Source: G965261775 sp965261775 (lineage in GTDB: Bacteria > Pseudomonadota > Gammaproteobacteria > Eutrophobiales > Eutrophobiaceae). Taken from it: DNA of 64,000 nucleotides. The first letter of the stretch is position 1. Each line of letters opens with the position of its first letter. A program made the position numbers and the translations under genes. The notes beneath the pieces are model-generated. The model made no database searches. It was given only the letters and a program-made list of their open reading frames with translations, and was not told where the DNA came from. The stretch is taken from contig OZ253477.1 of the NCBI GenBank assembly GCA_965261775.1, positions 1,612,001 through 1,676,000 on the forward strand, given 5' to 3'. Of this stretch, positions 1 through 8,530 are shown piece after piece.

Positions 1-1448
1 ATGCGCCGGACCCGGATGAATTCAGCGAGGACGACGACTTCATAGTCGGAAAGGGGCTGCAATACGACCTGCGCGAAATGCGGCTGGACGACTGGAGCCA
101 CAACCTGAAAAACGACCGCGAGGCGCTGGAGGGAGTTCACGCGCTGGCGAAAAAAGTCACCCCCGACCGCGACGCCAAACTCGCCGAACTCAAAGAAATC
201 CTGCGCGAAAAGGCGCAAAATCCGCCAAGGGACAAGGACGGAAAACCCAACCGCAAGGCGCTGGTTTTCACCGCCTTTTCGGACACCGCCGAATACCTTT
301 ACGGCCAACTGCGGGAATTTGTTCACGGCGAACTCGGATTGAACGTCGCGCTGGTTGTCGGCTCCGGCAAAAACCGCACCACCGCCGCAATCGTTGGGCG
401 CAAACTTGCTGACGAGCCCGATCATCCCGCCCGGCACGCCGACATCCTGAACCATTTCGCCCCCCGCGCGCGCGGACTGGGCGCAGACAATATCGGCGGC
501 GAGGAAATAGACATCCTCATCGCCACCGACTGCATTTCCGAGGGGCAGAACCTGCAGGACTGCGACATGGTGGTGAACTACGACATTCATTGGAATCCCG
601 TCCGCATCATTCAACGATTTGGGCGCGTGGACCGCATTGGCGGACGCAACCGCGAAGTGCGCCGCGTGGACTTTTGGCCGCACATGGGACTGAACGAATA
701 CCTGAAACTGCAGGAGCGCGTCCGGGCCAGAATGGCGCTCGCCGCCGCCGTGGCCGCCGGGGACGCGCAGGACGACAACCTGGAAAACGACGTGAAAGGC
801 GAACTGGACTTCCGCGACCGGCAACTGGAGCGCCTGCGCGAGGAGTCCCTGACCGCCGACGACCTGGGTGGACTCTCCATGAGCGACTTCACCATGGCCG
901 ACTTCCTGGCCGAACTCCGCGCCTTTTTGGAAAGCCAGAGAGAGGAACTGGAAAGCGCGCCGGACGGACTTTTCGCCGTTGTGGAATCCGACCCCGGCAT
1001 TGGCGCACATCCGGGTGTCATCTTTTGCCTGAAACAAACCAGCGCGGAAAACAGCGAACACGCAGACAACCACGCGAGCCAATGCCCCACGCATCCCCAT
1101 TTTCTGGCGTATGTCCGGGACGGCAAAAACGGGCCTGAGGTTCGCTTTGGATTTCCCCGCGCAAAAACCATCCTGCGAATTTTCGGCGACTCGTGCCGCG
1201 GAAAATCCGAACCCTTGCGCGAACTCTGCGCCGCCTTTGACGCCGAAATCCAGAACGGCGAAAACATGGAACCCGTCAACACCGCCCTGCGGGCCGCCGT
1301 CGACGACATCATCGGACAATTCGGCGAAACCATGCGGAGCAACCTGGGAAGTGACCGCGCCTTCCAGATCCCCAAAAAGGGACAACAGCCCAAAAAGACC
1401 GCCGACTTTGCGCTCGTCTCGTGGCTGATCATTCACAATCCGGTATAA
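1..1448 (+). CDS. SF2/SNF2-type helicase, C-terminal part (5' end outside window)
   Basis: The frame is open to the left edge, so the first visible ATG (78) is internal and the motor's N-terminal half is missing. Visible are a helicase C-terminal domain with KALVFTAFSDTAEYL (strand after motif III), TDCISEGQNLQ (motif V) and QRFGRVDRIGG (motif VI with arginine fingers), then about 250 residues of family-specific tail. The VNYDIHWNPVRIIQRFGR signature is typical of SNF2-like helicases in restriction and anti-phage islands (for example DrmD of DISARM). The gene ends 34 nt before a large adenine methyltransferase gene on the same strand, so the two are probably one operon. The defence role is inferred from this pairing; other genes of the system would lie to the left. 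GC-rich like the rest of the island. Confidence 0.85.
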   Translation, partial: APDPDEFSEDDDFIVGKGLQYDLREMRLDDWSHNLKNDREALEGVHALAKKVTPDRDAKLAELKEILREKAQNPPRDKDGKPNRKALVFTAFSDTAEYLYGQLREFVHGELGLNVALVVGSGKNRTTAAIVGRKLADEPDHPARHADILNHFAPRARGLGADNIGGEEIDILIATDCISEGQNLQDCDMVVNYDIHWNPVRIIQRFGRVDRIGGRNREVRRVDFWPHMGLNEYLKLQERVRARMALAAAVAAGDAQDDNLENDVKGELDFRDRQLERLREESLTADDLGGLSMSDFTMADFLAELRAFLESQREELESAPDGLFAVVESDPGIGAHPGVIFCLKQTSAENSEHADNHASQCPTHPHFLAYVRDGKNGPEVRFGFPRAKTILRIFGDSCRGKSEPLRELCAAFDAEIQNGENMEPVNTALRAAVDDIIGQFGETMRSNLGSDRAFQIPKKGQQPKKTADFALVSWLIIHNPV

Positions 1449-1482
1449 TTCCCAAATCCCGTCCGCAACAGAAAGAGAAAAA

Positions 1483-4400
1483 ATGCCCGCCCTTGCCGAC
1501 AACATCTGCCGCGCCCTGGCCAACAAAAAGCCCGGACTGCTGGACGACGCCCGCCAAATCCTCAACGCCCTGGAATACAAAAGCGACAGAACGATGGACG
1601 AAACTTTTGCGCCCGATGAATTCCTGCGCGAGTTTAAATCCTCCCGCGACGGCGCCAATGAGCGCGAACTCCGCAAGTGCGCCAAAAACATCGGCATCGT
1701 CTTCCAGGTGGGCGACGCGGAAATCCGTCAAACCTCCTCCTTACTCACCACCGACTTCCAGCGGGATAACGAGCGCAGCTTTATCTTTGTCGCCGCCGAT
1801 TTGAAGGCCGAAAAAGCCGAAAGAGAGTATCCCCGCTGGCGGCTGGCGCGAATGACCCGCGCCATTAACCGATGTTTCGCCGCCCCCGCCGTCGTCCTCT
1901 TTCGCCATCCGGACGCGCAGGGCGGCGACGCCGTTTCCCTGTCCTTCGTTCACCGCCGCGAAAGCAAAACCGATAAATCCAAAGACGTCCTTGGCCGCGT
2001 CTCCATCCTGCGCGGAATCCAACGCGAAAATCCCCATCGCGGACATCTGGACATCCTCAAAGATCTCACCCTGCCGCAGCGCCTGAAATGGATGACCGCT
2101 GCAAACAAGCCCGCAAGCTTCGACGGACTCCTCGCCGCGTGGCTGGCCGCGCTGGACACCGAAACCCTGAACAAGCGATTCTACGCCAAACTCCTCGCAT
2201 GGTTCGACAACGCCGTCAAACAATGCAAATTCCCTGACGGCAAAACCCCGGGGAAAAACGAGGAGCAAGTCATGCGGATGATTACCCGACTGCTCTTCAT
2301 CTGGTTCGTCAAAGAAAAGGGACTCGCCCCCGAAACACTCTTCACCGAGCAATTCGCTGGCGACACCCTGAAAAACCACCAGCACGAAAACTCCGACTAC
2401 TATCGCGCCGTCCTGCAAAACCTCTTTTTCGGCACCCTAAACACGCCGCAAAAAGAGCGCGGATTCCGAAAGCGCGACGCGCACGGAAAACCCGACCCCC
2501 GGCAATACCGCGAATTCAACCTCTACCGCTATGCGGACCTGCTGAAAAATCCCGACGACTTTGTCCAGCGAGTCGACCCCGTTCCGTTTGTCAACGGCGG
2601 ACTGTTCGACTGCCTGGACGAATTTGAAACCGGCGGAAACCGCCAGGACCGGCGGCGCATTGACTGCTTCACGGACAACACCACCCACCGCAAACTCCTG
2701 AATGTCCCCGCCCGCCTGTTCTTTGACCAAAGCGCCGGACTCTTTCCGCTTTTCAATCAATTCAAATTCACCGTCGCCGAAAACACCCCGCTGGATCAGG
2801 AAGTGGCGCTGGACCCCGAACTGCTGGGGATGGTTTTTGAAAACCTGCTCGCCGCCATCACGCCCGAATCCTCCAAAAACGCCCGCAGGGAAACCGGCTC
2901 CTTCTACACCCCGCGCCCGATTGTGGACTACATGGTGGACGAGGCCCTGCTCGCCCATCTGACCGGACGGCTTGGCAAAGAATCCGAGGCCCGACTCCGC
3001 CAATTGCTGAGCTGGGAGGACGCGCCCGAAAACGCGATTGCCGAAAGCGAAAAGGCGAAGATTATCGCCGCGATTGACGAACTGCGAATTCTGGACCCGG
3101 CCGTCGGCTCCGGCGCGTTTCCGATGGGGATGCTGCACAAACTCGTCCACATCCTTTCGCGGGTGGACAAGCACAACGAGGCATGGAAAAAAAGGCAGTT
3201 GGAATCGGTGGACAAAATGCCCGATTCCCCCTCCCGCCGCGAGGCGATAAGCGCGATTGAGCGGGTGTTTTCGGCGGAGAACAACCACGACGACTACGGG
3301 CGCAAGCTGTATTTGATCCAGCGCGTCATTCACGGCGTGGACCTGCAGCCGGTGGCCGCGCAAATCGCCCGCCTGCGTTTTTTCATCTCGCTCATCATAG
3401 ACCAGCGCCCCCGCGACGACCGGGAAAACCGCGGCATAGAGCCGCTGCCAAATCTGGAGACCAAATTCGTGGCGGCCGATTCGCTGATTGGGTTGTCGCG
3501 CAAAGGACAGCTAAACCTGGGCGAAACCGGGGAAGTGCAGGAATTGCAAGATGATATACACCGTGTCCGTCGCAACTATTTCGGAGAGAAAACCCGGGAC
3601 GGAAAACGTAGACTGAAAAACAAGGACGCCGACCTGCGCAAAAAATTGTCAGCGGCATTGAAAAAAGGCGGTGATTGGGGCGTGGAGGACGCCAACCGCT
3701 TTGCCGAATGGGATGTTTACGACCAAACCGCCGGAGCGGATTGGTTTGACGCGGAATTGATGATGGGAGTCCAAGACGGATTTGACATCGTTATCGGGAA
3801 TCCGCCGTATGTGCGGCATGAATTGTTTGCCGCGAAAAAGCCCGCGCTCAAAGCGCGATTCGGGAGTTTCTTCGCCGGAACCGCCGACCTCTATACTTAT
3901 TTTTACCGTCAGGGATTGTCGGAACTGCACAAGGGCGGGCATTTGTGCTTTATCACCTCCAACAAATTCATGCGCACCGGATATGGAAAAAACACGCGGG
4001 AATTGCTGGTTGAAAATGCGACATTGCGGACGCTGGTGGACTTTGGGGAATTGCCGGTTTTTAAGGCCGCAACGGACCCGGCGATTGTTATCGCACAAAA
4101 TGCTCCGTCTTTGGAAAAGGCGGAGTTGACTGCTGCCGTTGTAAAAAATGCGGAGGATATTCCGCGTGTTGGGGAATTCATTTTAGAGCGGGGATTCTCC
4201 GTGCCAATTTCGTCATTATCCGATAAGGGGTGGACGGTGGAGGGAGGTAAAGAATCGTTGCAGTTGCTGGAAAAAATGCACCGTGTTGGCCGCCCTCTGG
4301 GAAAGGTTGTTTCCGGAAAAATCTACTATGGGATAAAGACCGGATACAATGAGGCATTCGTCATAGACGAGGATACTCGCGCAAAATTGATTGCCGAGGA

Positions 4401-5097
4401 CTCCAAAAGCGCGGAGATTATCAAGCCATGGCTTCGCGGTCGGGACATTGAAAAGTGGCGGAGTCAGGAAAAGGAATTGCATATTATCGCAATAGCCAGT
4501 AGCGCGAATTGCGAGTGGCCGTGGTCCAGAAACAAGACCGAGACGCAGGTGCGCAAAATATTCGCGGCAAAATACCCTGCCGTGTCTCACCATCTTTTCG
4601 CCCACAAGCAGGCGCTTGTGTCGCGCACTGATCGTGGCATGTTTTGGTGGGAATTGCGTTCCTGTGATTACTACAAGTGCTTCGCCGCCCCGAAAATCAT
4701 TTACCCCGACATTGCGAAAATGATGCGGGCGACCTATGACAAGTCGGGCGCGTTTTGCGGCAACACGGCGTATTTCATTCCGACCGATGATTTGTCCGTT
4801 TTGGGCTTTCTGCACAGCAAAGTTTTTGACTGGTTTGCCCGTAGCACATTTAACACCTTGGGGGATCCGTGGCGCGGGGGAAGATTGCGTTTTCTCAGAC
4901 AGAGCATGGAGCCGATTCCGTTTCCGCCGATGGACAAGAAGGCAAAGTTGGAGATATCGCGTCGTGTTGAGGCAATTTTGGGTGACTCGTCGGAGCCGGA
5001 AGTTGTGCGCCTGGAGTCGGAGATAGACCAGATAGTGAATGGTCTTTACGGCTTGACGGCGTCGGAGGTGGCGTTGTTGGAGAAAGGGGGAGGTTAA
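1483..5097 (+). CDS. Eco57I/TaqI-class N6-adenine DNA methyltransferase, 1204 aa
   Basis: Large type IIG/PglX-like methyltransferase. Motif I is DPAVGSGAF at residues 538-546 (SAM binding) and the catalytic motif IV is NPPY at 773-776, the N6-adenine class order. Residues about 880-1190 resemble a TaqI-like target-recognition domain (YYGIKTGYNEAF, WLRGRDIEKW, a PIPFPPMDKK tail). The first 500 residues form a conserved-looking accessory domain. I could not identify a clear PD-(D/E)XK nuclease in it, so restriction may depend on this domain or on partners. The start ATG follows a purine-rich GAAAGAG. It follows the helicase gene closely; the pair could be DISARM-like, an orphan helicase-methylase system, or a type IIG enzyme with a helicase partner. 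The target sequence cannot be read from the protein. Confidence 0.85.
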   Translation: MPALADNICRALANKKPGLLDDARQILNALEYKSDRTMDETFAPDEFLREFKSSRDGANERELRKCAKNIGIVFQVGDAEIRQTSSLLTTDFQRDNERSFIFVAADLKAEKAEREYPRWRLARMTRAINRCFAAPAVVLFRHPDAQGGDAVSLSFVHRRESKTDKSKDVLGRVSILRGIQRENPHRGHLDILKDLTLPQRLKWMTAANKPASFDGLLAAWLAALDTETLNKRFYAKLLAWFDNAVKQCKFPDGKTPGKNEEQVMRMITRLLFIWFVKEKGLAPETLFTEQFAGDTLKNHQHENSDYYRAVLQNLFFGTLNTPQKERGFRKRDAHGKPDPRQYREFNLYRYADLLKNPDDFVQRVDPVPFVNGGLFDCLDEFETGGNRQDRRRIDCFTDNTTHRKLLNVPARLFFDQSAGLFPLFNQFKFTVAENTPLDQEVALDPELLGMVFENLLAAITPESSKNARRETGSFYTPRPIVDYMVDEALLAHLTGRLGKESEARLRQLLSWEDAPENAIAESEKAKIIAAIDELRILDPAVGSGAFPMGMLHKLVHILSRVDKHNEAWKKRQLESVDKMPDSPSRREAISAIERVFSAENNHDDYGRKLYLIQRVIHGVDLQPVAAQIARLRFFISLIIDQRPRDDRENRGIEPLPNLETKFVAADSLIGLSRKGQLNLGETGEVQELQDDIHRVRRNYFGEKTRDGKRRLKNKDADLRKKLSAALKKGGDWGVEDANRFAEWDVYDQTAGADWFDAELMMGVQDGFDIVIGNPPYVRHELFAAKKPALKARFGSFFAGTADLYTYFYRQGLSELHKGGHLCFITSNKFMRTGYGKNTRELLVENATLRTLVDFGELPVFKAATDPAIVIAQNAPSLEKAELTAAVVKNAEDIPRVGEFILERGFSVPISSLSDKGWTVEGGKESLQLLEKMHRVGRPLGKVVSGKIYYGIKTGYNEAFVIDEDTRAKLIAEDSKSAEIIKPWLRGRDIEKWRSQEKELHIIAIASSANCEWPWSRNKTETQVRKIFAAKYPAVSHHLFAHKQALVSRTDRGMFWWELRSCDYYKCFAAPKIIYPDIAKMMRATYDKSGAFCGNTAYFIPTDDLSVLGFLHSKVFDWFARSTFNTLGDPWRGGRLRFLRQSMEPIPFPPMDKKAKLEISRRVEAILGDSSEPEVVRLESEIDQIVNGLYGLTASEVALLEKGGG

Positions 5098-5112
5098 TTT
5101 TTTTCCTTGTGC

Positions 5113-5128
5113 CGCCGCTCCAGCGGCG
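5113..5128. terminator. GC hairpin between convergent genes
   Basis: CGCCGC and GCGGCG form a 6-bp stem around a 4-nt loop in the 44-bp gap between the convergent methyltransferase and Sel1 genes. Neither strand has a clean U-run straight after the stem, so a terminator role is only plausible from position. Confidence 0.35.
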
Positions 5129-5141
5129 ATACGAGGAGGTC

Positions 5142-6779
5142 TTATTTTTCCTTTTCAGTTCGTTTGCGGATGTCCTCCGCACGGCGGACGGCTTCGGACT
5201 GGGCCCTGGCCAGGTCTTCTGCAGACAACGATCTGGCGTCATCATCCCGATGTTTCTCCGATGGCTTGATTCCATTCGCCGCCGCGATGGAATGCCAGAC
5301 ATACGCCTCCCACGGGCTTTGCGGGACGCCATTGCCGTTGTGATAGGCTATGCCGAGATTGCCTTGCGCTTTGGCGACTCCCTGTTCGGCGGCACGGCGA
5401 TACCACTTCACCGCCTTCGCGTCATCCTGCGTAACGCCCTTGCCGTTGGCATAACACCAGCCGAGATTATTTTGCGCTTCGGCGACTCCCTGTTCGGCGG
5501 CTTTGGCGCACCACTTCACCGCCTCCGCATAATCCTGCGTAACGCCCTTGCCAAAGAAATAACATATGCCGAGACTGCATTGCGATTCGGCGAATCCCTG
5601 TTCGGCGGCTTTGGCGTACCACTTCACCGCTTCCTTCTGATTCCGCTTAACGCCCTTGCCAAAGGAATAACATACGCCGAGATTGTGTTGCGCGTAGGCA
5701 TACCTCTGTTTGGCGGCAAGGCGATACCACTTCACCGCTTCCTTCTGATTCCGCTTAACGCCCTTGCCGTTGTCATAACACCAGCCGAGATGGGTTTGCG
5801 CTTCGGCGACTCCCTGTTCGGCGGCAAGGCGAAACCACTCCACCGCCGCCGCCTCATCCCGCGCAACGCCCTCGCCTTTGCGATACATCTGGCCGAGATT
5901 GTATTGCGCGGCGGCGTGCCTCTGTTTGGCGGCCTTGGCGTACCACTTCACCGCCGCCGCCTCATCCCGCGCAACGCCATTGCCGTTGTCATAACACACG
6001 CCGAGATTGTATTGCGCGTAGGCATAACTCTGTTCGGCGGCTTTGGCGTACCACTTCACCGCCTCCGCATAATCCTGCGTAACGCCATCGCCGTTGTCAT
6101 AACACACGCCGAGATTGTATTGCGCGTTGGCGAATTCCTGTTCGGCGGCAAGGAGGTACCATTTCACCGCTTCCGCCTCATCCCGCGCAACGCCCTCGCC
6201 GTTGGCATAACACACGCCGAAATTGTATTGCGCTACGGCGTGTCCCTGTTCGGCGGCAAGGCGAAACCACTTCGCCGCTTCCGCGTCATCCCGCGCAATG
6301 CCCTTGCCGTTGTAATAACACACGCCGAGATTGTATTGCGCTTCGGCATCCCCCGCTTTCGCCTTTTTTTGGATTTCGGCGAGAGAACCACCTATCGGGA
6401 TGGACTTGCCCATTTCGGTTTTCACGCCTCTTTCGCCTTTGTTGGCCGCGGCCTGCCCGGAAGCCGTAATTTGTTTGGTGAATTCCCGCAACGTTTTTGC
6501 CATTGTAGAACCGGTTGCCGAAGCAGCCTCGTCCACAGGGTGTTGCTCATGGAAGCTCACGCCGCCGGGCAAGGTCTTTATTCGGTCAATGAGCCCGCCG
6601 ATTTGTCTGGAGAATTTATAGAGTACTAAGAGAACAAGTATGAACAGCAGGAAGAATTTAAGGATTTCATCGCTGATTCCGATGATTTTGGCGAACCACA
6701 GGGAAAGCAAAACGACGACGATGACGGCAATAACGTCCCACAGCCAGTTTTTCCTGAAAAAGTCTTTAAACATGGGCAT
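5142..6779 (-). CDS. Membrane-anchored Sel1-repeat protein A (10 repeats), 545 aa
   Basis: An N-terminal segment (MPMFKDFFRKNWLWDV) leads into two hydrophobic helices within about the first 65 residues, a charged linker, then ten 36-residue Sel1 (TPR-like) repeats with the pattern AxAQYNLGxCYxNGxGVxxDxxEAVKWYxxAAEQ. A shared C-terminal module follows: a last repeat with YHNGNGVPQSPWEAYVWHS, then a basic, charged tail (RRAEDIRKR). Two helices put the repeats on the same side as the N terminus, probably the cytoplasm. The start is set by AAAGGAG 6 nt upstream of ATG; the frame stays open further upstream but through copied intergenic sequence. Sel1 repeats are protein-protein scaffolds; function and partner are unknown. 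Repeats 5-8 carry variants (QMYRKG, KRNQKE) that differ from the consensus units. Confidence 0.9.
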   Translation of the reverse strand: MPMFKDFFRKNWLWDVIAVIVVVLLSLWFAKIIGISDEILKFFLLFILVLLVLYKFSRQIGGLIDRIKTLPGGVSFHEQHPVDEAASATGSTMAKTLREFTKQITASGQAAANKGERGVKTEMGKSIPIGGSLAEIQKKAKAGDAEAQYNLGVCYYNGKGIARDDAEAAKWFRLAAEQGHAVAQYNFGVCYANGEGVARDEAEAVKWYLLAAEQEFANAQYNLGVCYDNGDGVTQDYAEAVKWYAKAAEQSYAYAQYNLGVCYDNGNGVARDEAAAVKWYAKAAKQRHAAAQYNLGQMYRKGEGVARDEAAAVEWFRLAAEQGVAEAQTHLGWCYDNGKGVKRNQKEAVKWYRLAAKQRYAYAQHNLGVCYSFGKGVKRNQKEAVKWYAKAAEQGFAESQCSLGICYFFGKGVTQDYAEAVKWCAKAAEQGVAEAQNNLGWCYANGKGVTQDDAKAVKWYRRAAEQGVAKAQGNLGIAYHNGNGVPQSPWEAYVWHSIAAANGIKPSEKHRDDDARSLSAEDLARAQSEAVRRAEDIRKRTEKEK

Positions 6780-6813
6780 GGCTCTCCTTTGGCACCGGTG
6801 AACAATCACCCGG

Positions 6814-6819
6814 ATTATA
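6814..6819 (-). promoter_or_regulatory. -10 box of the Sel1 promoter cassette, copy A
   Basis: TATAAT on the minus strand, 34 nt upstream of the ATG of Sel1 gene A. The surrounding cassette (about 6781-6885: RBS, leader, -10, a TTTTTC-rich stretch near -35) recurs almost identically before the other two intact Sel1 genes, which supports a functional promoter. The -35 box is poor. Confidence 0.6.
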
Positions 6820-6882
6820 GTCCGATTCGCCAGCGAAGAAAAACCGCCGAAAGGCGATTGAGGCGGCAGAACGAGGGCGTTT

Positions 6883-8151
6883 TTATTCTTTCTTTTCAGT
6901 TCGTTTACGGATGTCCTCCGCGCGGCGGACGGCTTCGGCCTGGGCCCTGGCCAGGTCTTCTGCAGACAATAATCTGGCATCGTCATCTCGAAATTTCTCC
7001 GATTCCCTGATTCCATTCGCCGCCGCGATGGAATGCCAGACATACGCTTCCCAAGGGCTTTGCGGGACGCCATTGCCGTTGTGATAGGCTATGCCGAGAT
7101 TGCGTTGCGCTTCGGCGTATCCCTGTTCGGCGGCACGGCGAAACCACTTCACCGCCTCCGCGTCATCCCGCGCAATGCCCTCGCCGTTGGCATAACACCA
7201 GCCGAGATTGTTTTGCGCGGCGGCGAGTCCCTGTTCGGCGGCTTTGGCGTACCACTTCACCGCCTCCGCCTCATCCCGTGCAACACCTCTGCCGTTGGCA
7301 TAACACCAGCCGAGATTGTTTTGCGCGTTGGCGAGTCCCTGTTCAGCGGATTTGGCGTACCACTTCGCCGCCTCCGCCTCATTCCACTCAACACCTCTGC
7401 CGTTGGCATAACACACGCCAAGAATGTATTGCGCTAAGGCATCTTCCTGTTCGGCGGCTTTGGCGTACCACTTCACCGCCGCCGCGTCATCCCGTGCAAC
7501 GCCCTTGCCGTTGGCATAACACACGCCGAGGTTGTATTGTGCGGGAACGTATCCTTGTTCGGCGGCAAGGCGATACCACTCCACCGCCTTCGCGTCATCC
7601 CGCGCAACGCCCTCACCGTTGGCATAACACACGCCGAGTCTGTTTTGTGATTTGGCATCCTCCGCCTTCGCCTTTCTTTGGATTTCAGCGAGAGAACCAC
7701 CTATCGGGACAGACTTGCCCGTTTCGGTTTTCACGCCGCTTTCGTCTTTGTTGGCCGCGGTCTGCCCGGAAGCCGGAATTTTTCCGATGAATTCCCGCAG
7801 CGTTTTTGCCATTTCGGTAGAATCGGTTGCCGAAGCGGCCTCGTCCGGCTGTACAGAGACTTGCTTATGGAACCTCACGCCGGGCAAGGTCTTTATTCGG
7901 TCAATGAGCCCGCCAATTTGCCTGGAGAATTTATAGAGTACTACGAGAACAAGTATGAACAGCAGGACGTACGGCGTCTGCAGAAGTTGGAGGAATTCAT
8001 CGCTGATTCCGATAGTTTTGGCGAGCCACAGGAAAAACAAAATGAGGGACAGGGAAAGCAAAACAACGGCGAGGGGAAGCAAAACGACGGCGATGGCGGC
8101 GGCAACGTCCCACAGCCAGTTTTTCCTGAAAAAGTCTCTAGGCATGGGCAT
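6883..8151 (-). CDS. Membrane-anchored Sel1-repeat protein B (6 repeats), 422 aa
   Basis: Paralogue of the flanking Sel1 genes. It has the same MP(M)xxDFFRKNWLWDV start, but a longer hydrophobic region of two or three helices with a LAVVLLSLSLILFFLWLAKT insert, then a linker containing GVRFHKQVSVQPDEAASATDS. Six Sel1 repeats follow, with AQNNLGWCYANG units in the middle, and the common C-terminal module (YHNGNGVPQSPWEAYVWHS to RKRTEKKE). The start is chosen by AAAGGAG upstream of ATG. About 100 bp, mostly the copied promoter cassette, separate it from gene A, so each gene seems to have its own promoter. Scaffold function inferred from the fold only. Confidence 0.9.
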   Translation of the reverse strand: MPMPRDFFRKNWLWDVAAAIAVVLLPLAVVLLSLSLILFFLWLAKTIGISDEFLQLLQTPYVLLFILVLVVLYKFSRQIGGLIDRIKTLPGVRFHKQVSVQPDEAASATDSTEMAKTLREFIGKIPASGQTAANKDESGVKTETGKSVPIGGSLAEIQRKAKAEDAKSQNRLGVCYANGEGVARDDAKAVEWYRLAAEQGYVPAQYNLGVCYANGKGVARDDAAAVKWYAKAAEQEDALAQYILGVCYANGRGVEWNEAEAAKWYAKSAEQGLANAQNNLGWCYANGRGVARDEAEAVKWYAKAAEQGLAAAQNNLGWCYANGEGIARDDAEAVKWFRRAAEQGYAEAQRNLGIAYHNGNGVPQSPWEAYVWHSIAAANGIRESEKFRDDDARLLSAEDLARAQAEAVRRAEDIRKRTEKKE

Positions 8152-8185
8152 GGCTCTCCTTTGGCACCGGTGAACAATCACCCGG

Positions 8186-8191
8186 ATTATA
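8186..8191 (-). promoter_or_regulatory. -10 box of the Sel1 promoter cassette, copy B
   Basis: TATAAT on the minus strand 34 nt upstream of the ATG of Sel1 gene B, in a copy of the same leader as genes A and C (about 8152-8253). Confidence 0.6.
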
Positions 8192-8254
8192 GCCCGATTC
8201 GCCAGCGAAGAAAAACCGCCGAAAAACGATTGAGGCGGCGGAACGAAGGCGTTT

Positions 8255-8490
8255 TTATTTTTTCTTTTCAGTTCGTTTGCGGATGTCCTCCGCCCGGCGG
8301 ACGGCTTCGGCCTGGGCCCTGGCTAGGTCTTCTGCAGACAACAATCTGGCATCGTCATCCCGAAATTTCTCCGACGCCTTGATCCCATTCGCCGCCGCGA
8401 TGGAATGCCAGACATACGCCTCCCACGGGCTTTGCGGGACGCCATTGCCGTTGTGATAGGCTATGCCGAGATTGCGTTGCGCGGCGGCGC
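8255..8490 (-). pseudogene. Sel1-repeat gene remnant (C-terminal module only)
   Basis: In frame this stretch encodes RAAAQRNLGIAYHNGNG through the WEAYVWHS module and the RAEDIRKRTEKKK tail with a TAA stop. It is nearly identical to the ends of the intact Sel1 proteins. Similarity stops abruptly near 8490, about 40 bp from the galD-like stop codon; no membrane anchor, promoter or start codon remains. It is what is left of a Sel1 gene whose 5' part was replaced by the galD-like segment. Confidence 0.85.
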
Positions 8491-8530
8491 GTCCGATGCA
8501 GAGCGGACGGACTTTGACGCATTGCGCGGA

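Noticed and set aside
611..1432. 273-residue minus-strand frame inside the helicase gene
   Set aside because: Serine/arginine-rich shadow of GC-rich coding sequence; the plus strand has helicase motifs V and VI.
2437..3363. 308-residue minus-strand frame inside the methyltransferase gene
   Set aside because: No motif or RBS; it opposes the region carrying methyltransferase motif I on the plus strand.
5109..6629. 506-residue plus-strand open frame with ordered repeats opposite Sel1 gene A
   Set aside because: It is the antisense shadow of the 108-bp repeats, whose unit length keeps all frames periodic. It has no RBS, and the minus strand gives canonical Sel1 units.
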